Of a DNA stretch of 59,169 bases, positions 35,974 to 44,142 are shown in pieces. Position 1 is the first letter of the stretch. Every line of letters starts with the position of its first letter. A model generated the notes under the pieces. It was given only the letters and a program-made list of their open reading frames with translations, was not told the origin of the DNA and made no database searches. Location of the stretch: assembly GCA_013152415.1 (NCBI GenBank), contig JAADGI010000026.1, positions 1-59,169 of the forward strand, in the 5' to 3' direction. A program made the position numbers and the translations under genes. This stretch comes from Gammaproteobacteria bacterium (GTDB taxonomy: Bacteria; Pseudomonadota; Gammaproteobacteria; HyVt-429).

Positions 35974-36699
35974 TTGGGATTGGCTAGATTGTCAGTATTG
36001 AGGTTCCCTGTGAAGCAAGATCGCCAACTCGATTCTTTCGCAGCAGACAAACTTGAAATCACTTACGAGATAACAGGTTTTGATCGTATTTTATACAGCC
36101 AGAAACCTTCATGGGAGAATTGCGAGTTTTTAATGGAGGAAGAAGGTAGGACCTCGCTTCGCGTTTGGGAAGACGAAATATACAACAAGGATCAGTTGCA
36201 ACAGGCAAAAACCAGATTAGAGCGAAAAGTAAAATCGTTTATTCTGGCCATGGAATTTGCGTTGTCATGCCCGCTACAATACAGAATATTACACGAAAAA
36301 AGACCGGCTATAATCGCTGAAGATGGCACGATAGAGCTTATAGAAGTTGTATCAGTTAGGGACGAAGCTGTTTCCAGCGTAGCACCTTCCATGCCGCTGA
36401 AAGAAATACCTGCTTTGCCCCTGGAATGTGAAAGATGGGTCCTTACCTTGGCAGAGGCTCATCGATTTGGAGATTATGTCGAAGAACATTTGAAGCGAGA
36501 TTACTTGATCATCGAAGAGCTATGGGACGAGTTCAAGAACAAAATTAATAATGTTCAAATAACCCAAGGATTGATAGATAAAATCAGGTTGACACGAAAC
36601 TTTGTGTCGCATCAGATTTGCCGTGATGGAGAGGTCATAGATCACGTCTTAAACGAGCTATCAAGCGCGGCTTGGTATGAGGAAGAAAAAAAAGAGTAA
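35974..36699 (+). CDS. HEPN-like protein with R-x4-H motif
   Basis: 241 residues from a TTG at 35974, a start I hold only weakly. Residues 1-130 are mixed alpha/beta with no recognised family. Residues 150-240 are helical, and RNFVSH (R208 to H213) in KIRLTRNFVSHQICRDG matches the R-x4-6-H signature of HEPN domains, many of which are metal-independent ribonucleases in toxin, Abi and CRISPR systems. It stands just upstream of the nuclease-translocase operon. HEPN assignment rests on one motif and helix content, so it needs a profile or structure match. Confidence 0.6.
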   Translation: MGLARLSVLRFPVKQDRQLDSFAADKLEITYEITGFDRILYSQKPSWENCEFLMEEEGRTSLRVWEDEIYNKDQLQQAKTRLERKVKSFILAMEFALSCPLQYRILHEKRPAIIAEDGTIELIEVVSVRDEAVSSVAPSMPLKEIPALPLECERWVLTLAEAHRFGDYVEEHLKRDYLIIEELWDEFKNKINNVQITQGLIDKIRLTRNFVSHQICRDGEVIDHVLNELSSAAWYEEEKKE

Positions 36700-37071
36700 G
36701 ATTCATATCCTGTGATGTAAATCATAGGAACTATGTGTCTCGTTATGAGGTGAAAGCACGTGAAATTGCCCGGCTTCTTGTTAAAGAAAAGATCGCTCAA
36801 ATTACTTCTAGCACCAATAATGCAATCGGGTAGAATGATCTAAGAATTGGTTCCGGCGATGCTGTGCTCTATTGCTTTGAAGAAAAGGTTTTTGGTGGAT
36901 TTATTTACTTAAGGGCACTTCTGTTAATTGATTTCCCATCTCTATTTTGTGATGAGCAACGGGTCAATCCCTTGGAATATATAGGGCTTTGCAGTACATT
37001 GTGGATTGTTGCCAGTCATCTTTGGGGGTATGGCCTCTTGTCCATAGGCTGTAACCTGAGTAGCAAAACCT
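36700..37071. other. gap before the ATPase-translocase operon, with a MITE end
   Basis: A short frame from GTG 36735 (MSRYEVKAREIARLLVKEKI...) to TAG 36833, preceded by AGGAA, could be a 32-aa protein or a gene remnant. A solitary MITE left end lies at 36914-36932. The remaining sequence up to 37071 should carry the operon promoter; I see no clear match to assign. Confidence 0.35.
36914..36932 (+). repeat. solitary left end of the MITE family
   Basis: GGCACTTCTGTTAATTGAT matches the first 19 bases of the intact MITE at 12589 with one difference. Neither the inner palindrome nor a right end follows, so it is a truncated copy or a chance target-like sequence. Confidence 0.5.
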
Positions 37072-37818
37072 ATGGAAAACAAATTATTCTCCCAATGTGA
37101 GCGGGAAATCCTGGAGCGACTGGCGGATGCTGGTCCCAAAGGGCTGAATAAGGGTGGTTTGCGCTTGCCGGGTAAGACATCAGAACGGGGCAAGGCTTGC
37201 TGGAAGGTGCTGAATCGACTGCTCAATGACGGCGAGGTCGGTAACCTGGGTACTCCAAAAAGACCGTGCTATGTGACCCGCGAGCACTTTAAGCCTCTTG
37301 AGATTGCCTATGAGCACATTGAAAACTGCGCGCGCGAGGCGGGCGTACGCCTGGGATCGAAACGCGCATTGCTCACGGGGTTGAGTGGCGCGGCGAAAAA
37401 AAAATTCGACGAAGCCCTGAAGCTGTTGGTGGCCGAGGGCGTGTTGATTCGCTTGAAGTGGGCTGGCAAACCGGTGTACCTGCATGTGTCCGCCCTGCCG
37501 CAGACAGCCTCTGTGAAGATATTGCACCCTCCCACCAAGTCGGCAACCCCTGAGATCAAAACGCCGGATGCCGATGCCATTCGGCGCGCCTACCAGGAAG
37601 CGGTTAATATCGTTGGCTATCCAGACGTACTTATCCATGAAGTGTTCCTTTGTCTGGGCGGTGCACTCGAACCCTTCAAACAGGCGCTGCTGGAGGCCTG
37701 CCGTTCCGGATGGGTCGTACCCAGTGTTGGGGATTGGGCATTGGTCTCGCCTGAGGAACGTCAATCTGCTTTACTTATCAATGGTCAGCCTCATTTGCAA
37801 ATTCGAATCAAGGAGTGA
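37072..37818 (+). CDS. winged-helix-like protein, first gene of the nuclease-translocase operon
   Basis: 248 residues. Two segments look like winged-helix domains: 1-75 (CEREILERLADAGPKGLNKG, then KVLNRLLNDGEVGNLGTPKR) and 80-150 (LLTGLSGAAKKKFDEALKLL, then GVLIRLKWAGKPVYL). A third helical part (180-240) ends the protein. No catalytic motif is seen. It precedes the ATPase gene by 6 bases, so it belongs to the same operon, probably as the DNA- or partner-recognition subunit. ATG 37072 lacks a strong ribosome site. Confidence 0.7.
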   Translation: MENKLFSQCEREILERLADAGPKGLNKGGLRLPGKTSERGKACWKVLNRLLNDGEVGNLGTPKRPCYVTREHFKPLEIAYEHIENCAREAGVRLGSKRALLTGLSGAAKKKFDEALKLLVAEGVLIRLKWAGKPVYLHVSALPQTASVKILHPPTKSATPEIKTPDADAIRRAYQEAVNIVGYPDVLIHEVFLCLGGALEPFKQALLEACRSGWVVPSVGDWALVSPEERQSALLINGQPHLQIRIKE

Positions 37819-37824
37819 CCGACC

Positions 37825-39891
37825 GTGCCGAACCCTTCCATTGATCCTTTTGCTGACGACATAGTCGATGATCCGTGGCGTGTCGAATACTCTGTGCCCG
37901 GCCTAAACGAGAGCGTAACGAATAAGGTAGTTGCTGATATTGATGCCTTGTGCCGCCCCGAACGTCCTAGAATCGATACGCCTTTACAGAAGGCCTTACT
38001 GATTCCCTCCCCTGGTGCGGGGTTCGGAAAATCCCACCTTATCGGAACACTGTTCGAGAGACTTAGAGGCCGGGCAACTCTCGTAAACATACGGCCGTTC
38101 GAGGACCCGGAGACTTGTTGGAAATCCATCCTGATGCGCATCGTGCAAGAGCTGCGCTTTCCGGATCGTTATGCCGTGGCCGATGGTGAAGCCAGTAATG
38201 TCACGCAGTTGGAGGTCTTTGCCCACGGTGTCCTAAGCCAGGTAGTTGCCGACCGCCTGGACGCTATAAACGGTAACAAGGAAACCATCAGGAGACTGCG
38301 CCAACCGCCGGAACAACTAACTTGGTTGCCGGGAAATCAGAATTGGCGGACTTACCTCGACGAACATATCAATAATGGTGGATGGATCGGACAGGTCCAG
38401 CAATTGCTGGGCCGCAGGTTCCTTCTGGAGGTTGCCCTGGAGAGTTGGCTCAAAGTCCTGTACGGCTATGCCTACGTCTACCAGGATGATTGGAACTTGC
38501 AACAAGCCTGCCTGGATTGGATGCAGGGTGACCCCATCGATGATGATGCGGCGCAGGAGATCGGTATCCGGCTGCCGGACCGAATCCGAGTTGACCAGAC
38601 TGCCAGCGCAATAAATGGTTTGGCCAAATCTCGGGTATTGGACCTCTGCCTTCTGGCCGGTTTTTTTCGTCCCTTCCTGATTTGCTTTGATCAGACCGAA
38701 ACCTATGGCAAGTCCGCAGAACTCGCAAGCACTCTGGGCACGGTGACCACAGATTTGACCAACGAGGCAAGAAATCAGCTCACTCTGATAACCGCCAATA
38801 TTTTGCCATGGAGAAAGTTGTTGAAAGTGCATTGGCAGCAGGCGAGCCTAGCTCGGCTCGATGGGTCTTTGATTCTTGAGGGCATCAACCTGCAGCAAGG
38901 GATTGAATTAGTCGACCATCGGTTGTGTGTGTTTGATGTGGACGAGACGAGAAGAGAACGCTTTTGGGGTGATCGGCAGTGGTTCGAAAGTCTATTCCAG
39001 GGCAGTAAGGAAATGAGTGTGCGGATGTTTCTGCATGAATGCTCGCGGCGTTGGATCGAGGGCGGTGAAGAAATCGCTAAGCCCGAGTCGCGCAGCCCGA
39101 GAACATCTCTGCTGACACTTTTCAAGCGCTACGTTGATGATATCAGCGCCAAACCCAGGCGCCTGGTCTATGACCGTGATACTTTTTATTGGCTGGTCAA
39201 CGAGCTGGCGGTCGGTGTCGAAGGTATGACGGTCGATAAGGTGACGTCGGAATCAAGAGAACACTTGCCCTGCTGGCGAAATGGTGACAGACAGTTTGTG
39301 TTTGGTTTCGAGTCCGGCAACCACTGGAAGCGTTGGCACAACATCGCCCGTTCGGCCTTGACCGAAAATGAACAAAACGGCCGTATTCGGGTCTATCTGC
39401 GTACGCCGGAACTGCCGAAGATTCCCAAAGCTACCTGGAGAGTCGCCAAACCAGATATTGAACAGGCCATGCGCTCGTGCCTGTTGATCCTGGTGTTGGA
39501 TCAGCACGAGCTGGTGCGCCTGTACGCCGCGCAGGAGTTGCACGCCGATGCCCTGCAAGGTGATATCGACTGGAAAGCTAAGGAGGTCACCGATTTTTTG
39601 CGTCAGGAACTGGCAGATCTCTGGCAGTCCATTCTGCATTGGCCGGAGAGCGGATCGAATGAACCGCCAAACGAATCGCCCAACGAATCGCAGGAACATG
39701 CACCATCGGAGGAGTTACACCACGCAATCGTCAAGGTGGTGAGCGAGAGCAGATTTCTAAGTCTGGAGGAACTGATCGATCGGCTTCCCGGTGAACTCGA
39801 CCGGGAGACGGTGCTGGGGGTCTGCGGCGAGGCGACGCGAATCACGGTGCATGCGCACCCCAATATGACAGTAGTGCAATGGCGGCACTGA
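37825..39891 (+). CDS. large P-loop ATPase of the nuclease-translocase operon
   Basis: 688 residues. Walker A is GAGFGKS (64-70) in LLIPSPGAGFGKSHLIGTLF, and a Walker B-like strand is FLICFDQTE (284-292). The layout, a P-loop near the N-terminus, a long helical insertion, Walker B at about 290 and a wHTH-like tail (FLSLEELIDRLPGELDRETV), resembles STAND/AAA-type ATPases of defence loci. An acidic Asn/Glu/Pro linker (about 613-632) separates the tail. It overlaps the next gene by 13 bases. Family name not recognised; the energy-coupling role is inferred. Confidence 0.8.
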   Translation: MPNPSIDPFADDIVDDPWRVEYSVPGLNESVTNKVVADIDALCRPERPRIDTPLQKALLIPSPGAGFGKSHLIGTLFERLRGRATLVNIRPFEDPETCWKSILMRIVQELRFPDRYAVADGEASNVTQLEVFAHGVLSQVVADRLDAINGNKETIRRLRQPPEQLTWLPGNQNWRTYLDEHINNGGWIGQVQQLLGRRFLLEVALESWLKVLYGYAYVYQDDWNLQQACLDWMQGDPIDDDAAQEIGIRLPDRIRVDQTASAINGLAKSRVLDLCLLAGFFRPFLICFDQTETYGKSAELASTLGTVTTDLTNEARNQLTLITANILPWRKLLKVHWQQASLARLDGSLILEGINLQQGIELVDHRLCVFDVDETRRERFWGDRQWFESLFQGSKEMSVRMFLHECSRRWIEGGEEIAKPESRSPRTSLLTLFKRYVDDISAKPRRLVYDRDTFYWLVNELAVGVEGMTVDKVTSESREHLPCWRNGDRQFVFGFESGNHWKRWHNIARSALTENEQNGRIRVYLRTPELPKIPKATWRVAKPDIEQAMRSCLLILVLDQHELVRLYAAQELHADALQGDIDWKAKEVTDFLRQELADLWQSILHWPESGSNEPPNESPNESQEHAPSEELHHAIVKVVSESRFLSLEELIDRLPGELDRETVLGVCGEATRITVHAHPNMTVVQWRH

Positions 39892-41741
39892 AGCTGAGCG
39901 TCACCCAGTTGAAGTGCGCCGTGGTGGACCCACAATGGCGCCAGCGATGGTTGTCTGGAGAGAATCCCCCCACCATGCAATGGGCCCCGCCGGGCAACGG
40001 CCCTCCGGTCAAAGGCAAACTGTTCCACAAGCTGGTCGAGGATTTTACCCACTGGCTTTGCCATGGCCGAGATAAAAAGGCTGCGCGGGATTTGGCTACG
40101 CCAGAGGCGCTATGGCATGAGTGCTATGACCGCTTTGTTGAGGTAGAACTCACCAAGCTTGTAAAGGCTAATCGGGTCGAGTCCGCCCATCATTTAAGTC
40201 AATGTTTGCAAGTATACTGCGTGCATTTGAGTGAGCTGCGCCAAGCGGTCCCGGGCTTCACTGACTGGCAGGATCTATTTCTGGGCCAGGAACTTCCGAT
40301 CGACGGCATAACCATTGGCGATGCTGGCCTGCGTGTCTCCGGCCGGGTGGACGCGGTGCGCAGAGACCCCCAGCATGGCATTGTGGTGGTCGATTACAAA
40401 CTTTCGCGCGGTGCTGAGGTGAAGCACGATTTGGTGCAGCTTGCCATCTACGCTTACCTGCTGGAGGCGAGCAAACCGGGCCTGCACTTCATCGGCCTGT
40501 TGGAGTACTACGAGCCAGAGTTCACCCCGTTGGAGGTTAGCCGGGGTGAACTGCGAGATCTATTCAAAAGCACGGTACTGCCGGTGGCCGCCGAGCTGAT
40601 GGCCCAATGCGACCGGGGCAAAATAACTCCCGCAGTTCCGTCCCCGGAGTCCACCGAATCAACCGAATCAACCGAGCCCGAACTTTCTGACCGGATCACT
40701 GAGACCTTCGCTGCCTTCAACCTTAATGTGCAAGTCATCGGCCGGATCACGGCCCCGCAACTGGTGCGCTACCGTGTACAGCCAGCGGCCGGCGTCAAGG
40801 TGGTCTCCCTGGCCAATCGCGCCAAGGACTTGCAGGTGAGTTTAGCCTTGTCTGCACCGCCACGCATTGAGCCGGGTCCGGGCTATGTCAGTATCGACGT
40901 GCCCAAGAACGAGCCGGACACCGTACTGTGGCGGAACATTCAGTCGGACCCGAACTTTAAGGGCCATCTTAGCCGAATGGTTTTTCCCATTGGACTGGGC
41001 GTGGAGGGTAAGCTTCTGCTGGCTGATTTTGCTGATCCAAATACCTGTCATGTCCTGGTCGCGGGTAGCTCCGGTAGCGGCAAAAGCGAGTTCTTGAAAT
41101 CCATGGTCGCTTCATTGATTAAGCGCAATGGTCCGGACTCGTTGCGCCTGACCCTGATTGACCCAAAGGTGCTGACCTTTAGTGGCCTACAGACATGTTC
41201 CTACTTGACCGGACCCATCGTTAGCAATCTGGACGGCGCGGTGAGCTGCCTCGAACAGGCGGTGAAGGATATGGAGAACCGCTATCAACAGCTCAGTCGG
41301 GAAGGATTCATCAACTTGGGCGAGCGAATTAATGCTGGCAACACGGACCTACCCTTTCACGTGATCGTCTTCGACGAGTTTGCTGATCTAGTGTTAGCTG
41401 GCAAAAAGGAAAAGAAGTTGTTCGAAAACCTAGTTGCTCGTTTGGCCGCCAAGGGACGCGCTGCCGGTATTCACCTCGTGTTGGCGACCCAACGCCCAGA
41501 TCGGAGCATTGTTACCGGCCCGATTAAGGCGAACTTGCCGTTAAAGGTCTGCCTCAAAGTTACCAGCTCGGCGAATTCTCAGATTATCTTGGACGAACCA
41601 GGTGGTGAAGCCTTGATGGGAAGGGGTGACCTGCTGTGCGACCGGGGGAAAGGCATTGAGCGAGCCCAATCACCGTTTCTACCACCAGAGGATATGAGGG
41701 ATCTGATCAAATCGCTCACCTCTACTACTTCCGCCGACTGA
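39879..41741 (+). CDS. RecB-type PD-(D/E)XK nuclease fused to FtsK/HerA DNA translocase
   Basis: 620 residues. N-terminal nuclease: KGKLFHKLVED (H50), SGRVDAV (D158), VVVDYKLSRG (D172, K174) and DLVQLAIYAYLL (Q187, Y191), the order of motifs in RecB/Cas4-type nucleases. A Ser/Thr/Glu linker (255-270) built of short repeats leads into the FtsK motor: Walker A AGSSGSGKSEF (395-405), Walker B VIVFDEFADLV (495-505), IHLVLATQRPDR and the LDEPGGEALMGRGDLL segment. The DNA-sequence-reading gamma domain of FtsK and membrane helices are absent, so it is a cytoplasmic motor joined to a nuclease. It probably pumps along and cuts DNA with the upstream ATPase. Confidence 0.88.
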   Translation: MAALKLSVTQLKCAVVDPQWRQRWLSGENPPTMQWAPPGNGPPVKGKLFHKLVEDFTHWLCHGRDKKAARDLATPEALWHECYDRFVEVELTKLVKANRVESAHHLSQCLQVYCVHLSELRQAVPGFTDWQDLFLGQELPIDGITIGDAGLRVSGRVDAVRRDPQHGIVVVDYKLSRGAEVKHDLVQLAIYAYLLEASKPGLHFIGLLEYYEPEFTPLEVSRGELRDLFKSTVLPVAAELMAQCDRGKITPAVPSPESTESTESTEPELSDRITETFAAFNLNVQVIGRITAPQLVRYRVQPAAGVKVVSLANRAKDLQVSLALSAPPRIEPGPGYVSIDVPKNEPDTVLWRNIQSDPNFKGHLSRMVFPIGLGVEGKLLLADFADPNTCHVLVAGSSGSGKSEFLKSMVASLIKRNGPDSLRLTLIDPKVLTFSGLQTCSYLTGPIVSNLDGAVSCLEQAVKDMENRYQQLSREGFINLGERINAGNTDLPFHVIVFDEFADLVLAGKKEKKLFENLVARLAAKGRAAGIHLVLATQRPDRSIVTGPIKANLPLKVCLKVTSSANSQIILDEPGGEALMGRGDLLCDRGKGIERAQSPFLPPEDMRDLIKSLTSTTSAD

Positions 41742-41958
41742 AGCTGCAAGTAGGGGGCATTGATTTACACATGAAACCTGAAAATACTGAGGGCTATCGA
41801 AAAAATCAAGTCTTGTAAGGAATTGTTGCTGTGAGAGAGATATTTAATGTTTGTTGTGATGAACCCCGCCGTTTGGAGCATGGTCAGGAAAAGCTATGGT
41901 GTTGGGTGCGATTTGGTATTTACTAATAATCAATTGTAAAAACACGGTGTCGGTATAA

Positions 41959-42756
41959 ATAAAACCAAGCTTTGTTGCCTATATCGATGAGTCGGGAGAC
42001 GAGGGCTTTGTCTTCAATGAGGACGGTAGTGGCAGTTCTCGTTGGTTTGTTTTGTCGGCGGCTGTAATCCGTCAACAAAATGACTTGCAAATGGTTTCTT
42101 GTCTTAAGGAAGTGCGGGATATATTGGGGAAGAAACCAAAGACTCCCCTGCATTATGTCGATTTGAAGCATGAGCAACGTGTCCCCTATATCCGCCGGGT
42201 TGGAGAGTTACCAATTCGTACCGTAAGTGTGTTGATTTACAAACCACTTATCCATGAGCCTGAAAAATTTCAGAATACCAAATATCTGCTGTACCGCTAT
42301 GCAACGCGTATGCTGCTGGAGCGTGTTTCATGGTTGTGCCGGGATCAAAGAGGGGTGAGTAATGGGGATGGTTTTGCGGAAATCATATTTTCCAACCTCA
42401 GTAATATGTCTTACGAGGATATTCGTGAGTATCTCCGGCTGCTTATCCGCCAACATAAATCAGACCCACAGAAGGTGCAGATCGGACCGGCAGCAATCAA
42501 TCCAGATAGAATCCGTTCTGTGGAGCACTCTAAACTGGCTGGATTACAGGTAGCGGATGCCGTCGCGTCCGGTATCCACTTTTCTGTGAAGGTGAACCGG
42601 TATAGAGAGACGGAACCTGCTTATCTGCCTTATTTGGGGAAGACGTTCTATCGCCACAAGAGGGAGTTAATGGGGTACGGAATCAAGCTGTGGCCGGAAG
42701 ATTACGACACCATAAAAGCAAAAGCCCCCGAAGTTGAAAACATCGGAGGCTTGTGA
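41959..42756 (+). CDS. DUF3800 protein lacking a canonical start codon
   Basis: About 265 residues if read from 41959. The conserved DUF3800 opening AYIDESGDEGFVF lies at 41977 onward, upstream of the first ATG/GTG/TTG in frame (TTG 42052), and an in-frame TAA stands at 41956. The only codon in the expected place is ATA (41959), giving (I)KPSFVAYIDES; a single change from ATG would explain it. The RNase-H-like acidic motif DESGD and the distal HSKLAGLQVADAVAS are intact. DUF3800 genes are frequent in defence islands. Either an unusual start or a recently silenced gene. Confidence 0.7.
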   Translation: MKPSFVAYIDESGDEGFVFNEDGSGSSRWFVLSAAVIRQQNDLQMVSCLKEVRDILGKKPKTPLHYVDLKHEQRVPYIRRVGELPIRTVSVLIYKPLIHEPEKFQNTKYLLYRYATRMLLERVSWLCRDQRGVSNGDGFAEIIFSNLSNMSYEDIREYLRLLIRQHKSDPQKVQIGPAAINPDRIRSVEHSKLAGLQVADAVASGIHFSVKVNRYRETEPAYLPYLGKTFYRHKRELMGYGIKLWPEDYDTIKAKAPEVENIGGL

Positions 42757-42959
42757 TCGTAGGCCCCAGGAACCGAGGATCCCACCCATTCGGGCTGCCA
42801 CTTGAGAGAAGTGACCCCTACCTTTCCTGCGCTTGCCAACGTCCCTTGGGTTGGTCAATGTGACGTCCAGTTACCCCTGGATTGTAAGAGGGGGCATTGG
42901 ACCTAAATGGATAAAAAAGCTTGAAAAATGTTGTAGTTCCAGGCCTTTTTGGATTGAAT

Positions 42960-43035
42960 TGGTGGAGCGGAGGAGGATCGAACTCCCGACCTTCGCATTG
43001 CGAACGCGATGCTCTCCCAGCTGAGCTACCGCCCC
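42960..43035 (-). tRNA. tRNA-Ala (anticodon CGC)
   Basis: On the minus strand the cloverleaf is acceptor GGGGCGG with CCGCTCC (one G-T pair), D-arm GCTCAGCTGGGAGAGC, anticodon stem TCGCG/TGCGA with loop TTCGCAA (anticodon CGC), T-arm GGGAG-TTCGATC-CTCCT, discriminator A and an encoded CCA. It reads GCG codons. Its 3' end faces the accessory island, the usual orientation for an integration site. Confidence 0.95.
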
Positions 43036-43292
43036 AAGTGATCCGTCAGTCTAACGACGTGCCGGGATTATAGCAGATACCCCGGCAGTCATCGTACTGA
43101 CAGATTCTGAGTGTTTTGCTGTGTAAATGGGCCTGTTTTTTGCACTGTTCCAATGGGTAATAGGGGCAAGCGCTTACATAACCCTTAAGCTCCGGCATGA
43201 AAATGCCGATAGACACAGTGAGGGCGGCTGTTTTGGGTCACGATCAAATCTGTGGTGGTGTGCCCCGGTTGTCCAGGCTATAGGAGATAGCT

Positions 43293-43529
43293 ATGTTGAG
43301 TTATATCTACTCCGTTGTGGGTGATTTTGAGAGACGTCACGGGCATATGCCTAACTTACTCTATATTAGCACCGAGCATTTGAACCGTTTGCGCGATACC
43401 CTGGAGCAAAACGGTAGCATTGATGACCTTGCCAGCCTTCTGGGTATGAATATCGTTATTACCCGGGATGCGGTTCATCCACGGGTGTCCTGGTCTGATA
43501 CACCCTGGGTTCGGCGCTCCGCAAGCTAA
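43293..43529 (+). CDS. small conserved-looking hypothetical protein
   Basis: 78 residues: MLSYIYSVVGDFERRHGHMP, then LLYISTEHLNRLRDTLEQNG and LASLLGMNIVITRDAVHPRV. ATG 43293 follows TAGGAGATAG, a good ribosome site. It reads as a small soluble alpha/beta protein. It stands alone upstream of glnK with about 240 bases between. Function unknown. Confidence 0.7.
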   Translation: MLSYIYSVVGDFERRHGHMPNLLYISTEHLNRLRDTLEQNGSIDDLASLLGMNIVITRDAVHPRVSWSDTPWVRRSAS

Positions 43530-43731
43530 AGTTTTATCCAGACCCCCGCCTTTATTTTATTGGGCTGGGAGCGGTGGTGGCAGTGCAAACTGGCGTACCG
43601 GTCCCCTATTGATACCCTTGATTCAAGAGATCTGTTCCTAAATTCCTGTTTTCCTTAGCTGGGTGCTTGGTTCTGAGTGCCGGTATACGGTATTGTGTTT
43701 CCGTTAAGACGACGCCTGCACTGCGCCATAG

Positions 43732-44112
<381 letters not shown>

Positions 44113-44142
44113 TACGCCACCAAGAGAGTGGGGGGAGACAAA

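Noticed and set aside
40650..40685. short tandem repeat resembling a CRISPR or minisatellite
   Set aside because: It is in frame within the linker of the nuclease-translocase gene, with only three or four 9-bp units. No CRISPR array was seen in the window.
42052..42756. DUF3800 gene starting at TTG 42052
   Set aside because: That start would remove the conserved AYIDESGDEG region that is encoded in frame directly upstream.
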